A stretch of 64,000 nucleotides of DNA from Rugamonas brunnea (GTDB lineage Bacteria; Pseudomonadota; Gammaproteobacteria; Burkholderiales; Burkholderiaceae_D): the NCBI RefSeq assembly GCF_014042345.1, contig NZ_JACEZT010000001.1:682001-746000 (forward strand). Direction: 5' to 3'. The position numbers were made by a program, and so were the translations under genes. A model generated the notes under the pieces. It searched no databases and was not told where the DNA came from. It saw nothing but the letters and a program-made list of their open reading frames with translations. Positions 1-8,680 of this stretch are shown here, one piece after another (the first letter of the stretch is position 1; each line of letters opens with the position of its first letter).

Positions 1-569
1 TGGTGCACCGTGCACTTGCTGATGTAGGGCGCCGCATTGGCGCCGCAGCTGTTGCCGAACGCGGGCGTCAGCAGCGCATGGCCGGCCGGCACATTGTTCA
101 CATACACCAGGTTGGCGTCGGCCACGCCGGCGTCCTTGAAGAAGGTGACGGTGGCGTCCACGGCCTGCTGGTACACCACCGTATCCTTGGTGCCGCTGAA
201 CACGTAGATGCGCTGGTTCTGCAAGGCTGTGAGCGGATCGATCTGGCCGCTGGCGGCGAAGCCCTGGGCCGACAACAGCAGCAGGGCCGGGTTGGGCGGC
301 AGGAAAGGCACCTGGCCCATGCACACGGTCGCGTTCACCAGCGACCCGGCCGCGCAATAATACGGGCCGCCGGCCACCACGCCCGCCCCCACCACGGCGC
401 TCGAATAGGCGACTTGATATTGCACCGCCATAAACGCGCCCGACGACAGGCCGGACACGGATGTGGCGCCATGGTCGGCGCCCAGCGCGGGCAGGTTGCT
501 GCTACCGTGCGCCAGAGGGGAAAACGCCAGCGCGACGGCCAGCAGGGATGCATGGACAGGCAATTTCAT
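1..569 (-). CDS. Extracellular short-chain PHA depolymerase-like protein (C-terminus cut off)
   Basis: Secreted serine hydrolase that probably cleaves poly(3-hydroxybutyrate) or similar short-chain polyesters outside the cell. The 189 visible codons begin with a signal peptide (MKLPVHASLLAVALAFSPLA) starting at 569. A nucleophile elbow of the form SGLSSGAF follows near residue 45, then AVQYQVAYSS, which is typical of the type 2 catalytic-domain PHA depolymerases. The gene runs off the left edge, so the catalytic Asp/His and any substrate-binding domain are not visible. The start is the ATG that precedes the signal peptide. Other alpha/beta hydrolases of the same superfamily cannot be excluded. 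Confidence 0.75.
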   Translation of the reverse strand, partial: MKLPVHASLLAVALAFSPLAHGSSNLPALGADHGATSVSGLSSGAFMAVQYQVAYSSAVVGAGVVAGGPYYCAAGSLVNATVCMGQVPFLPPNPALLLLSAQGFAASGQIDPLTALQNQRIYVFSGTKDTVVYQQAVDATVTFFKDAGVADANLVYVNNVPAGHALLTPAFGNSCGANAAPYISKCTVH

Positions 570-798
570 CGTGGACTCCTGGAGCGGAAATAGGAAGAAA
601 ACCGGGAAGAAAACCGGCGAAAACAGGGCAGAGACGGGCTAAACGCAGTGCCTAGCAAGACGAAATTGATGCACTGCACCATCAGCGCAACGCGATCTTC
701 CCACAGAAAGCCGCCGTGCGCGCAATCGTGGTAAAAATACAAATTACCCTGGGTATGGAGTCTTTACGGGGCGCAGCGAACGTTGCCCGCCCATAGCG

Positions 799-2103
799 TC
801 AGCTGGCCTGCGTGGCCGGCAGGCGCACGACGAAGCGCGTGCCCTTGCCCACTTCGGACGCCACCTCGATCTTGCCGCCATGCTTGTGCACGATGCCGTA
901 GGACAGCGACAAGCCCAGGCCCGTGCCGCTGCCCACCGGCTTGGTGGTGAAGAACGGTTCGAAGATGCGGTTCAGGTGTTCGGGCGCGATGCCCACGCCG
1001 GTGTCGGCCACCTCCACCCACACCCAGCCGTTGGCCGTACCGGTGCTGATCGTGATCTCGCCCTGTTCCTTGATGGCGTGGCCGGCGTTCACGAGCAGGT
1101 TCATGAACACCTGGTTCAGCTGCGACGCCAGGCAGCGTATCGGCGGCAACTGGCCGTAGCGCTTGACGATGGTGGCTTTGTATTTGAGCTCGTTGGCCAC
1201 GATGTTGAGCGTGCTGTCCAGCCCCTTGTGCAGGTCGGCGATCTGCCATTCCGTCTCGCCCACGTGGGAAAAGTCCTTGAGCGCCTGCACGATGTCCTTG
1301 ACCCGCTTCAGGCCATCCATCGATTCGCGCACCAGCTCGCCCACATCCTCGCGCAGGTAGTCCAGGTCGGCCTGTTCGCGCACGGCCGCCATGCGCTTGC
1401 CGAGCGCGGTATCGCCGGCGCCGGCGCCGGCCACGACCTGCTCATACTGGTCGATCACGCCGAGCAGCGTGCCCACATAGCCTTGCAGCGCGCCCATGTT
1501 GGAATTGACGAAGCCGACCGGGTTGTTGATCTCGTGCGCGATGCCGGCCGCCAGCTGGCCGATGGACGCCATCTTTTCCGATTGCAGCAATTGCTGGTGC
1601 GCGTCGCGCAGCTTGCCGATCAGCTGCTGCTGCTCCAGTCCCTTGGCCTGCAAGGCTTCTTCCATGTGCTTGCGGGCCGTGATGTCGGTCAGCGCGCCGA
1701 TCACTTCCAGCGGCACGCCATGCTCGTCGCGGATCAGGCGCAGCGTGTCGTGCATCCACAGGTAGGAACCGTCGGCGATGCGGAAGCGGTATTCGTAGGC
1801 GCGCTGGCCTTCGGTGAACACCAGCGCCAGGCTGGAGAAGATGTTGGGCGCATCGTCGGGATGGATATGGTCGAACCAGAAATTGGGATCGGCCAGCATC
1901 TGCTCGGGCCGGTAACCGAGCACATTGTAGGCGTTGTTGCTGACGAAGGTCATCTTGAAGTCACCGCTGGGCACGGTGGTATAGATGATGGCCGGGGTGT
2001 TATCGACCAGGTATTGCAGGCGCACCAGCGGTGAGGCCGCCTCGGCCGCCGGCGCGCGCGCGGGGGCATCGGTGGAGAAGAATTCGAGCTCTTCGAATTG
2101 CAT
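799..2103 (-). CDS. PAS-domain sensor histidine kinase
   Basis: Soluble two-component kinase of 434 residues. A PAS_3-type fold lies at about residues 28-150 (NTPAIIYTT through [11 protein letters not shown]). A short coiled coil follows, then the H-box [13 protein letters not shown] with the phosphoacceptor histidine near 190. A HATPase domain has the N-box [15 protein letters not shown] and the G-boxes DTGVGIA and [11 protein letters not shown]. There is no transmembrane segment, so the signal is cytoplasmic. No response regulator gene lies alongside, which makes it an orphan kinase. The H-box with NNPVGFV is the subclass often found in stand-alone PAS kinases. The input signal cannot be told from the sequence. 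Confidence 0.9.
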   Translation of the reverse strand: MQFEELEFFSTDAPARAPAAEAASPLVRLQYLVDNTPAIIYTTVPSGDFKMTFVSNNAYNVLGYRPEQMLADPNFWFDHIHPDDAPNIFSSLALVFTEGQRAYEYRFRIADGSYLWMHDTLRLIRDEHGVPLEVIGALTDITARKHMEEALQAKGLEQQQLIGKLRDAHQQLLQSEKMASIGQLAAGIAHEINNPVGFVNSNMGALQGYVGTLLGVIDQYEQVVAGAGAGDTALGKRMAAVREQADLDYLREDVGELVRESMDGLKRVKDIVQALKDFSHVGETEWQIADLHKGLDSTLNIVANELKYKATIVKRYGQLPPIRCLASQLNQVFMNLLVNAGHAIKEQGEITISTGTANGWVWVEVADTGVGIAPEHLNRIFEPFFTTKPVGSGTGLGLSLSYGIVHKHGGKIEVASEVGKGTRFVVRLPATQAS

Positions 2104-2215
2104 GACGATAATCTCGCGGCAAACACTGCGGGGCGGCGGACGCGACGCGTGCGGCGAACGGGCATGCGCGGCTCTCAGCGATTATGCCCCATTTCACATT
2201 TGCTTTGCGCACATT

Positions 2216-3103
2216 TCACCAACGGGCGGGCCAGGCCAGATGGGGGGCGTCGGGCGCGTCGGGCGCATGAGCCGGCGGCGCTGGCGGCGGCGCCTGCCAG
2301 GCGCGCGGATCGACCCGGTAGTACTTGCAGAATTCGCCGTACAGCTCGGTGTGATGTTCGGCCATCTGCCACGGCTTTTCAAAAAACGTTTCCGTCGCCA
2401 CGGCGAAGAATTCGGCTGGGCTGGTGGCGCCGTAGGGATCGATCACGCTGCGCTGGCGGTACATGGCTTGCCAGCGCAGCGCGTGGAAATCACGCGCCAG
2501 CACTTCGGACCAGTCGCGGTACCTGGCGTGGTGGCCCAGGTAGGGCGCGCCGTTGGCCCGGCCCGACTCGCTGTCGAGCTGGTGGGCGAACTCATGCAGG
2601 ACGACATTCTGGCCATCGGTCCAGTCCGCCGCGCCGCGCTGCACGTCGTCCCACGACAGCACCACGCGGCCATCGTCCCACGATTCACCGAGCATGCTCT
2701 GGCGGCCCGGCGTGACCACCCCGCCCGGCCCCACCTCGTCGCGCCGCGCCACGAAGGCGGTCGGATAGACGAGGATGGTGTGTAGGGCCGGATAGACCTT
2801 GCTGGGTCGGTTCAGCAGCAACAGGCAAGCCTGGCCGGCGATGGTGATGGCCATGTCATCGTCCACCACCAGCCCTTCACAGCCGATGAATTTCTTTTGG
2901 TGCAGGAACTGCGCGACCAGGCGTCGCAACTGGGCCTGCAAGTCCGGTCCCATGTTGCGGTAAGGGGGGATCTGGCGCTCCAGCACGGCGACGGCGCTGG
3001 CCGGCAAGGCCCGCGCCAGCGCGCGCCGCAGCCGCCAGCGCGGTATCAGCCACGGCAACACCAGCGCCAGCACCGTCAGGCCTACCAAGAGCAAAGCGTC
3101 CAT
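2216..3103 (-). CDS. mtfA: MtfA-type zinc metallopeptidase (M90 family)
   Basis: Zinc peptidase of the MtfA/YeeI family, 295 residues. Enterobacterial MtfA binds the glucose repressor Mlc and has aminopeptidase activity. An N-terminal hydrophobic segment (residues 3-20) suggests a membrane anchor. The zinc motif HEFAHQLD is at about 170-177 and is followed by SESG and the downstream region ATSPAEFFAVATETFFEKP, where the third ligand glutamate is expected. I chose the ATG at 3103 because it starts directly at the hydrophobic segment; an upstream in-frame start would add 15 arginine-rich residues. An Mlc partner is not visible in the window, so the regulatory role is only by analogy. Confidence 0.85.
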   Translation of the reverse strand: MDALLLVGLTVLALVLPWLIPRWRLRRALARALPASAVAVLERQIPPYRNMGPDLQAQLRRLVAQFLHQKKFIGCEGLVVDDDMAITIAGQACLLLLNRPSKVYPALHTILVYPTAFVARRDEVGPGGVVTPGRQSMLGESWDDGRVVLSWDDVQRGAADWTDGQNVVLHEFAHQLDSESGRANGAPYLGHHARYRDWSEVLARDFHALRWQAMYRQRSVIDPYGATSPAEFFAVATETFFEKPWQMAEHHTELYGEFCKYYRVDPRAWQAPPPAPPAHAPDAPDAPHLAWPARW

Positions 3104-3207
3104 GTGCACCCGTATCAGTCGGCCGCAACGGGATGCGCGGCCACCCACCCCAAGTGGGGCGGGTTGCCGTCAATTCAATCACTTTTATTGCTGTAATGCC
3201 AGCCCGC

Positions 3208-3861
3208 TCATTCGGCCTTCTGCTGCGAGCCAGGCGAGCCGAACAGGGCAGCCACCAGCGGATCGCGCATCACGGGGCCGCGGTTGACGCGGATCGCGTA
3301 ATGGGTGTCGTCGGCCAGGATGTGGAAGTGGCGGCCATTGCCGGCCATGGCCAGCTCGCGGGCGCCGGGCCGCTCCTTGCGCGGCGGCGCGCCTTCGCGC
3401 TTGGGCTGGACGATGGCGGCCAGGAAGGCGCGCACCCGCTCCGGATCGGGGGTGATCTGGTACACGGCCTTGCCCAGGTAGGTGGCCGTACCCTCGATAT
3501 AGCGCGCCAGCTCGATCACGCCGGCCTCGCGCAGGTCGCGGATGTACTTGCGGGCGCCCGATGGCGAAAACTTGAGGAACCAGGCGATCTCGTCGGCCAG
3601 CATCTCGTGCATGGACAGCTCACCGATCAGCTTTTGCATGTTCTCGATGCGGCGCAAGGTGGCCGAGGTCGAGCGTACGCGCTCGATGGAGGCCATCGAC
3701 AAGGCCGGCTTGCGGTCCAGCGGCGGTGCGGGCCGCTCCACCAGGGTCAGCTTGGCCGGCCGCGGGCCGGCGTCGCGCGCCGGCACGGCCGGCATCTCGG
3801 CACAGCCGTGGCCCCGGGCTGGGCTGGCATCGAGATCTTGAGTTTGTCTGTATGCATGCAT
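3208..3861 (-). CDS. Winged-helix DNA-binding protein, uncharacterised
   Basis: Protein of 217 residues with a low-complexity N-terminal 60 residues, then a region that reads as a winged helix-turn-helix (RIENMQKLIGELSMHEMLADEIAWFL, then SPSGARKYIRDLREAGVIEL). This pattern, in which a helix that opens on chromatin-like blocks is followed by SGARKYIRDL, fits a small transcription regulator. The C-terminus has a basic segment and a HFHILADDTHYAIRVNRGP motif of unknown role. The start at 3861 is set by AAGGAG seven bases upstream; an in-frame extension to 3906 lacks a site. No metal- or ligand-binding residues are recognisable, so the family assignment stays general. Confidence 0.6.
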   Translation of the reverse strand: MHAYRQTQDLDASPARGHGCAEMPAVPARDAGPRPAKLTLVERPAPPLDRKPALSMASIERVRSTSATLRRIENMQKLIGELSMHEMLADEIAWFLKFSPSGARKYIRDLREAGVIELARYIEGTATYLGKAVYQITPDPERVRAFLAAIVQPKREGAPPRKERPGARELAMAGNGRHFHILADDTHYAIRVNRGPVMRDPLVAALFGSPGSQQKAE

Positions 3862-4088
3862 TTTTTTACTCCTTAAAACAATTCCCGGGACAAATAGGCG
3901 GGCCATGCAAGCGCAACGCCATGCGTTGTACGTCAGCCATCAGAGTGCCGGGACGCGATTTTTCGGTCTGTGCGGCAACGAACATATAAAGTCTTCAATT
4001 TGTATCCAAATGCATCATTTCTCTCAAGCCAGTCCGCGCGCACGGCAGGGGTATCGCTGTTGGATGGCTGCCGGCGCGCTTGGTTCCC

Positions 4089-4400
4089 CTACTTGACCCG
4101 GATATCGTTCTTCACTTCCGTCACGCCCTTGACGTTGCGGGCGATCTCGGCGGCCTTGGCGATATCGGCCGGGTTGGCGACGAAGCCGCTCAACTGCACC
4201 TTGCCCTTGAAGGTTTCCACATTGATTTCCGTGGACTTCAGGGTCGGCTCGTTGAAGATGCCGGCCTTGACCTTGGTGGTGATGAGGCTGTCATCAACAT
4301 ATTCGCCCGTCCCTTCCTGCTTGGGAGTGGAAGCGCAACCGGCCACGGCCAGCAGGGCGGCCGACAGGCAGGCCGTCGCAATGTAATGTGTGGATTTCAT
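4089..4400 (-). CDS. BON-domain periplasmic lipoprotein (OsmY-like)
   Basis: Small lipoprotein of 103 residues with a signal peptide and lipobox VAGC (cysteine about residue 22), followed by one BON domain (DDSLITTKVKAGIF, then EINVETFKGKVQLSGFV and VKGVTEVKNDIRV). BON domains are phospholipid-associated modules, and OsmY-type proteins are induced by osmotic and envelope stress. The gene is divergent from the glycine-zipper lipoprotein at 4605. The roughly 200-bp gap between them holds one of the shared 14-bp inverted motifs (4536-4549), so both could be controlled from there. The protein has a single BON domain where OsmY has two. Confidence 0.85.
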   Translation of the reverse strand: MKSTHYIATACLSAALLAVAGCASTPKQEGTGEYVDDSLITTKVKAGIFNEPTLKSTEINVETFKGKVQLSGFVANPADIAKAAEIARNVKGVTEVKNDIRVK

Positions 4401-4535
4401 GGTGAGTCTCCTTGAAGGTATGGTCCAACGACATGCCCGGAGCGAGCCAGCCAGCGCGCATGGCTTCGCACCGACAGCTCAGTTGTACGCGCAAATGGAC
4501 TGGTCATCCGTTCGTTGCCGTACACAGGACGCACG

Positions 4536-4549
4536 GTGCGGCAGCGTAC
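4536..4549. promoter_or_regulatory. Inverted motif GTRCG-N4-CGYAC, site 1
   Basis: Reads GTGCG GCAG CGTAC and is followed by AGACC. It lies 55 bp upstream of the glycine-zipper lipoprotein start at 4605 and between that gene and the divergent BON lipoprotein. A related but differently spaced copy, GTACACAGGACGCAC, sits at 4520-4534. The same motif with the same 4-base spacer occurs at 10129, 12749, 13558 and 16023. Possible binding site of a shared regulator; this is inference from recurrence. Confidence 0.4.
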
Positions 4550-4604
4550 AGACCGGATGGCGTGCGCTGGCTAAGCTGAAAGCACACTTTTTCGGGAGGA
4601 CAAC

Positions 4605-5066
4605 ATGAGACACAGCACCTACATGGGCGCCATCACCCTGGCCGCCGCCTCGGCCGTGGCCACCCTGGCTGGCTGCGCCAGCAGCACGCAGCCGGCCGCC
4701 GTGACCTATCCGCCCGCTTCATCGTCGGTGGCGGCCAGCTATGGCACCATCGACAGCATCCAGCTGGTGCGCACCGGCGGCACCACCAGCGGCGCGGGCG
4801 CCGTCACGGGCGGCCTGGTGGGGGCCCTGGTGGGCAACCAGATCGGCTCGGGCGCCGGCCGCACGGCCGCCACCGTGGCCGGCGCCGTGGGCGGCGCATT
4901 GGTGGGCAACAAGGTGGAGAACGACCGCAACCAGCCGCGCGAGACCTACCAGATCAGCGTGCGCATGGATAACGGCGACTACCGCGTGCTGCAACAGGAT
5001 GACATCGCCGGCATGCAGGTGGGCACCCGCGTGCGCATGGTCGACGGTCACCTGTACCGCTATTGA
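4605..5066 (+). CDS. Glycine-zipper 2TM outer-membrane lipoprotein (SlyB-like)
   Basis: Lipoprotein of 153 residues: signal peptide with lipobox LAGC (cysteine near 24), a linker, then a glycine-zipper hairpin (GAVTGGLVGALVGNQIGSGAGR and a second GAVGGALVGN helix) at about 64-105, and a C-terminal small beta domain ending RVRMVDGHLYRY. This is the SlyB/PcpY architecture; such lipoproteins sit in the outer membrane and are induced by envelope stress. A ribosome site (GGGAGG) lies upstream of the ATG. It is closely related in layout to the protein at 12845-13534. Confidence 0.85.
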   Translation: MRHSTYMGAITLAAASAVATLAGCASSTQPAAVTYPPASSSVAASYGTIDSIQLVRTGGTTSGAGAVTGGLVGALVGNQIGSGAGRTAATVAGAVGGALVGNKVENDRNQPRETYQISVRMDNGDYRVLQQDDIAGMQVGTRVRMVDGHLYRY

Positions 5067-5081
5067 TGCCCGGAGGGCGCC

Positions 5082-5234
5082 ATGGGAACCCTGATCCTGC
5101 TGATCCTGGTGCTGATCCTGGTCGGCGCCCTGCCCGCCTGGCCCCACAGCCGCAACTGGGGCTACGCCCCCAGCGGCGTGACGGGGCTGGTGGTGCTGAT
5201 CCTGCTCGTGATGTTGCTCACCGGCAGACTCTGA
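5082..5234 (+). CDS. DUF3309 family mini membrane protein
   Basis: Fifty-residue protein made of two hydrophobic stretches (MGTLILLILVLILVGALPAW and TGLVVLILLVMLL) separated by PHSRNWGYAPSG. This matches the DUF3309 pattern of two short helices around a conserved W-PHS-WGY-PSG turn. It begins 15 bases after the stop of the upstream lipoprotein and has a GGAG site, so it is probably cotranscribed. Function is unknown; the family is common beside stress-related envelope genes in proteobacteria. Confidence 0.8.
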   Translation: MGTLILLILVLILVGALPAWPHSRNWGYAPSGVTGLVVLILLVMLLTGRL

Positions 5235-5266
5235 CTGGCCGCCTGCGGCCTGATATGGGAGGAATC

Positions 5267-5731
5267 ATGAGAAACTACATCGCACACCCGAACTTGCCGA
5301 ACTTGCCGAACTTGCGGATGGCGCTGTTGTTGAGCGCCATCCTGTGCGCTTCAGCCGGCGCACAAACCCAGGAGCCGGCCGCGCCGGCCACCAACCCTAC
5401 CGCCACCACCACCACGACCACCGGCGACAACGCCGCGCCCGCCGTGCCGGACAGCAAGCCGGGCGTGACCCCGCCCGCCGTGGCCCAGCAGCAGAAGAAG
5501 GAGATCGCGCACGGCGACCCCGGCCGCTGGTACAGCCATGACAGCACGGCGGCCGACCAGTTGCGCACGGTGCGCAAGGAGATCGCGGCCGCATTGCAGG
5601 AAGCCACGCTGGCCTGCAAGCGGCAGCCGGCGTCCGAGCGCAACGCGTGCATGAAAGAGGCGCGCAGCACCTACCAGCACGACATGGTCAACGCCAAGGC
5701 GATCCGGGACGAGAACAACCGGCTTGAATGA
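5267..5731 (+). CDS. Secreted protein of unknown function
   Basis: Protein of 154 residues. It has a signal peptide preceded by an unusual N-terminal triplication (NLPNLPNL, residues 9-16), and cleavage is expected after SAGA near residue 34. A 40-residue Pro/Thr/Ala-rich linker with a run of six threonines follows. The C-terminal domain (about 75-154) has PGRWYSHDSTAADQLRTVRKE and ends in a helix with two cysteines (LACKRQPASERNACMKEA) that could form a disulfide. The start at 5267 follows GGGAGGA six bases upstream; the frame is open further upstream but overlaps the DUF3309 gene. I do not recognise a family. Confidence 0.65.
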   Translation: MRNYIAHPNLPNLPNLRMALLLSAILCASAGAQTQEPAAPATNPTATTTTTTGDNAAPAVPDSKPGVTPPAVAQQQKKEIAHGDPGRWYSHDSTAADQLRTVRKEIAAALQEATLACKRQPASERNACMKEARSTYQHDMVNAKAIRDENNRLE

Positions 5732-5782
5732 GCGCAAAGTGCAAGGGCGTGGCGCGGGCCGGTGGCCGGCACGGCCGGTCGT

Positions 5783-6934
5783 TCAGGCCGGCGGCAGTTC
5801 GTGCACGACCAGCGGCGTATCCTCGCTGACGAACGATAGCCAGGCGGCCGCCCCGACGGCCCGCGTGGCGTCGGCGTAGCCCTGGTCCCAGCGCCAGTCG
5901 ATCGAGCCGCGCGAGAAGTTGATGTCCTTGGCCGCCATGTGCCAGTCGCGCCCACCATACGGCAGGCGCACCACGTGCAGGGTCGTGTCGCATCCGAGCG
6001 CGACCAGTTCGGCGGCCGTTTGTTCCGTGTGTTTTTCCGGCGGCAGCGCCTGGTACAGCTCGCGCAGCTTCTGGCGCATGCGCTGGGTCTTCACGTAATC
6101 GTCCAGGTGGCGCCGCGAGCGCGAGGCGAAGGTCACGTCCTTTTGCCGCGTCTGCACTTCGTCCAGCGTGGTCGGCTCCTGCCCTTCCGCGTTCCACAAG
6201 TCCACCATGAAGCACAGGGTGTCGGTAGCGCCCGCGTCTTCCAGCACGGTTTCCAGCGGCGTGTTCGAATACAGGCCGCCGTCCCAGTACAGGTCGCCGT
6301 CGATGCGCACGGCCGGGAAGCCGGGCGGCAGCGCGCCGCTGGCGCGGATGTGGTCGGCTCGGATGGCCATGTCGCGGTTGTCGAAGCGGCGCAGATTGCC
6401 GCTGGTGACGCCCAGCGCGTTGACGGTGAGGCGGGTGCCACCGGGGGCGTTGAGGTAATCGAAATCGACCAGTTGCTCCAGCGTGCGGGCCAGTTCGCTC
6501 GTGTCGTAGAAGCTGGCCTGCTCGGGCGCCACGGCCAGGCCGGACGGGAACAGGTTCGGGCCGCGCGGCTTGAAAAAGCCCGGCACGCCGCGCAGCAGCG
6601 TATCCCAGGTCTGCAGCAGGATGTTGGCGCGGCGCAGGCTGTCGGGAATGGCGCGCATGTCGATCGTGTCGCGGTGGGCGATGCCGTGCCAGAACGCGCG
6701 CAGCCGCTCCAGCCGCACCTCGGGCGCGTTGCCGGCCAGGATGGCGGCATTGATGGCGCCGATCGAGGTGCCGACGATCCAGTCCGGCGCCAGTCCGCTC
6801 TCATGCAAGGCCTGGAACACCCCGGCCTGGTAGGCGCCCAGCGCGCCCCCGCCCTGCAACACCAGCACCACCCGCATGCCCGACGGATTCAAAGGACGTT
6901 GCGGCACATGGACCGCCTGGTTTTCTGCTTTCAT
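5783..6934 (-). CDS. Patatin-like phospholipase with DUF3734 C-terminus
   Basis: Patatin-type lipid acyl hydrolase of 383 residues. The oxyanion loop is QGGGALGAYQAG (about 28-38), the nucleophile elbow GTSIG has Ser near 57, and the catalytic Asp lies in DGGLYSNTPLE near residue 230. The C-terminal 100 residues match the DUF3734 tail that accompanies bacterial patatins (YPxGGRDWHMAAKDINFSRGSI). In related bacteria such proteins have been linked to polyhydroxyalkanoate or phospholipid turnover. The ATG at 6934 has no clear ribosome site; a start at 6877 would begin directly at the beta strand before GGGALG. Confidence 0.85.
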   Translation of the reverse strand: MKAENQAVHVPQRPLNPSGMRVVLVLQGGGALGAYQAGVFQALHESGLAPDWIVGTSIGAINAAILAGNAPEVRLERLRAFWHGIAHRDTIDMRAIPDSLRRANILLQTWDTLLRGVPGFFKPRGPNLFPSGLAVAPEQASFYDTSELARTLEQLVDFDYLNAPGGTRLTVNALGVTSGNLRRFDNRDMAIRADHIRASGALPPGFPAVRIDGDLYWDGGLYSNTPLETVLEDAGATDTLCFMVDLWNAEGQEPTTLDEVQTRQKDVTFASRSRRHLDDYVKTQRMRQKLRELYQALPPEKHTEQTAAELVALGCDTTLHVVRLPYGGRDWHMAAKDINFSRGSIDWRWDQGYADATRAVGAAAWLSFVSEDTPLVVHELPPA

Positions 6935-6961
6935 ACAATAAGAATGGGGGACGCGTGGCGA

Positions 6962-7339
6962 TCAGTCGCCGCCGGCGTCGCTGGCGTCGCCGCGCTTGCG
7001 CCGCATCAGCCATGTCACGCCCAGCGCCACCACGGCGCCCACGCCCAGCGCCGGCTTGAGCAGGCGCCTGCGCATGATGAAGGAACCGACCGTCAGCGCG
7101 ATCGGCAGCACGGTCTTAAGGTTGGCCACGCTCAGGCCGCCGGGCGAGAACAAGCCGCCCAGCCGCGCCTGGGCCAGCGCCGACGCCTGGTCCACGGCGC
7201 TGTGCAACAGCGCCTCAGGCCGCATGGCCATGCCCAGCTGCGCCTTGGCGTGGGCCACCTTGACCCGTTGCAGCTCCCCTTCGCGTATCAGGCGCGCCTT
7301 GCTGGCGGCCAGCGTATCGCGCTCCATCTGTGTCGTCAT
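6962..7339 (-). CDS. YqjK-like small membrane protein
   Basis: Protein of 125 residues, third gene of a three-gene set read leftward (DUF883, holin-like, this one). A charged N-terminal half (MERDTLAASKARLIREGELQ) is followed by a region that ends in a hydrophobic helix (LLKPALGVGAVVALGVTWLM) and a basic tail RRKRG. Position and composition match YqjK of the enterobacterial yqjD-yqjE-yqjK set, though similarity is weak. The start at 7339 has a GGAGGAAG site; an upstream start with four cysteines (7366) would overlap the preceding gene and lacks support. Confidence 0.6.
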   Translation of the reverse strand: MTTQMERDTLAASKARLIREGELQRVKVAHAKAQLGMAMRPEALLHSAVDQASALAQARLGGLFSPGGLSVANLKTVLPIALTVGSFIMRRRLLKPALGVGAVVALGVTWLMRRKRGDASDAGGD

Positions 7340-7349
7340 GCTTCCTCCG

Positions 7350-7748
7350 CTACAGCAACATGTCACGGTCGGACTTGAGTTCGGCCATGGTCGCCGTCAG
7401 CGACAGCTTGCCTTCACGTATCATGCGATGCGCGTAGCGGACCAGGGCCAGCGTCGCCAGCACAAAGGCGCCCGTCATGATCAGCAGGATTTTCCAGCCC
7501 AGCGCGTCCCACGCCAGGTAGACGATGGTGACCGTGAAGTAGGCGAGCGCGAAGCAGCCGGCCACCACGGCCAGCGCGAACACCACCACCAGTTGCAGCA
7601 GGTGGTTGCGGACCTCGCCCAGCTCCAGCGCCGCCAGTTCCAGCCGCGACAGCGCCAGCCCCAGGATGCTGCGCGCCACCGTCGCCAGCGAGGCCAGCAG
7701 CCCCGGTGGCGGCACCGCCCCCTTGTCCATCGGATCGTTCTGGGCCAC
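7350..7748 (-). CDS. Phage-holin-3-6 family membrane protein (YqjE-like)
   Basis: Protein of 132 residues with an amphipathic N-terminal helix (LLASLATVARSILGLALSRLELAALEL) and two transmembrane helices (LLQLVVVFALAVVAGCFALAYF and ILLIMTGAFVLATLALV). This is the YqjE/holin-superfamily III layout. In E. coli YqjE is an inner-membrane protein encoded between YqjD and YqjK, a set linked to stationary phase and ribosome association. Here it starts six bases after the stop of the DUF883 gene at 7755. No lysis gene is nearby, so a phage origin is not implied. Confidence 0.8.
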   Translation of the reverse strand: MAQNDPMDKGAVPPPGLLASLATVARSILGLALSRLELAALELGEVRNHLLQLVVVFALAVVAGCFALAYFTVTIVYLAWDALGWKILLIMTGAFVLATLALVRYAHRMIREGKLSLTATMAELKSDRDMLL

Positions 7749-7754
7749 GGCGGC

Positions 7755-8057
7755 TTACTTGCGGCCGAGGATGACGCCCACCAGCAGGCCGACACCGGCC
7801 GCCAGCGCGATCGAGCGCCACGGATTCTCCTTCACATACACGTCGGCCGACTTGGCCATTTCCTTGCTCGCTTCGAGCGCGCTCTGCTGGGCCTCGTGGG
7901 CCTTGGCCAGCGCCGTGTCCAGTGCGCGCATGCCGCGTCCGCGCAGCTCCTCGGCCTTTTCCCCCGTCAGCGCGGTGGCGGCCGTAAACAGGGCCTGCGC
8001 ATCCTTGACCAGGGTCTTGACGTCGTTGTTCACGGTACTGATATTGTTTTCCAGCAT
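7755..8057 (-). CDS. DUF883 family protein (ElaB/YqjD-like)
   Basis: Protein of 100 residues: a long charged helix (residues 5-75) and a C-terminal transmembrane segment PWRSIALAAGVGLLVGVILGRK, preceded by the family signature VYVKENPW. ElaB/YqjD proteins are tail-anchored inner-membrane proteins that bind 70S and 100S ribosomes in stationary phase. It is first in a tight three-gene operon read leftward, with AGGAG upstream of the ATG. Membership is secure from the C-terminal signature; the ribosome role is known only for the E. coli members. Confidence 0.88.
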   Translation of the reverse strand: MLENNISTVNNDVKTLVKDAQALFTAATALTGEKAEELRGRGMRALDTALAKAHEAQQSALEASKEMAKSADVYVKENPWRSIALAAGVGLLVGVILGRK

Positions 8058-8118
8058 GATGAGGCTCCTGTAATGTGAGTGAAAGAACTTCCCTGCCCTA
8101 CCTTACCGCAGATCGGAC

Positions 8119-8655
8119 TCAATCGAGCAAATCGCGCATGTCGTCCGCATGTTCTTCTTCCACCGCCATGATCTTGATCAGCAAATGGGTGGTGGTCGGG
8201 TCGGCCGTGCCCAGCCGTTCTATCATCTGGCGGTACGATTCGATCGCCACCCGCTCGGCGATCAGGTCGGCCCGCACCATGGCTTGCACGTCGACAGACT
8301 CATCATACTCGGCATGGCTACGTGCGAGCAACGTTGCTGGATTGAAATCCGGCTCGCCATTGAGCTGGATGATGCGTTCGGCCAGCCAGTCCGCATGGTC
8401 CTGCTCCTGTTGCGCATGGGCCAGGAACTCGGCCTTGATGGCCGCGTTCTGGCGGCCCGTGACCGTGTAGTAGTGGCGCCGGTAGCGCGCCACGCAGACC
8501 AGCTCGGTGGCCAGCGCGTCGTTGAGCAGTTCCACCACGGCCGCGCGGTCGCCCTGGTAGCCGGCCGTGACGGGGCCGTCCTGCAGGTGCGACGCGGCGA
8601 TGCGGATCGCTAACTTGTCGATGCCGCTGCGCGGCGTGGGTTGCAGGTCATCCAT
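8119..8655 (-). CDS. Ferritin-like diiron protein (bacterioferritin/Dps relative)
   Basis: Four-helix ferritin-like protein of 178 residues. Diiron ligand motifs are visible: a Glu in LATELVCVARYRRHYY, EFLAHAQQEQDHADWL (ExxxHAxxEQDHA), a Glu in RADLIAERVAIESY, and EEEHADDMRDLLD at the C-terminus. The pattern resembles bacterioferritin and the DNA-protecting class often annotated as ferritin-like or Dps-like in rhizobia and methylotrophs. It lacks an obvious haem methionine assignment. The start at 8655 follows GGAAAGGA; an upstream start at 8730 lacks a site. Probable role is iron storage or peroxide protection. Confidence 0.8.
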   Translation of the reverse strand: MDDLQPTPRSGIDKLAIRIAASHLQDGPVTAGYQGDRAAVVELLNDALATELVCVARYRRHYYTVTGRQNAAIKAEFLAHAQQEQDHADWLAERIIQLNGEPDFNPATLLARSHAEYDESVDVQAMVRADLIAERVAIESYRQMIERLGTADPTTTHLLIKIMAVEEEHADDMRDLLD

Positions 8656-8680
8656 GATGTTCCTTTCCAAAGTGGGTGTT

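Noticed and set aside
880-2034. Long plus-strand open frame opposite the PAS kinase
   Set aside because: It is the antisense of a gene with full kinase motifs; its translation is His/Arg-rich and without domains. The same holds for the long frames opposite asmA, cstA, cls and the GGDEF/EAL genes.
7350-7748. Holin-like gene as a sign of prophage
   Set aside because: It lies in a YqjD/YqjE/YqjK-type set and no other phage gene is present.
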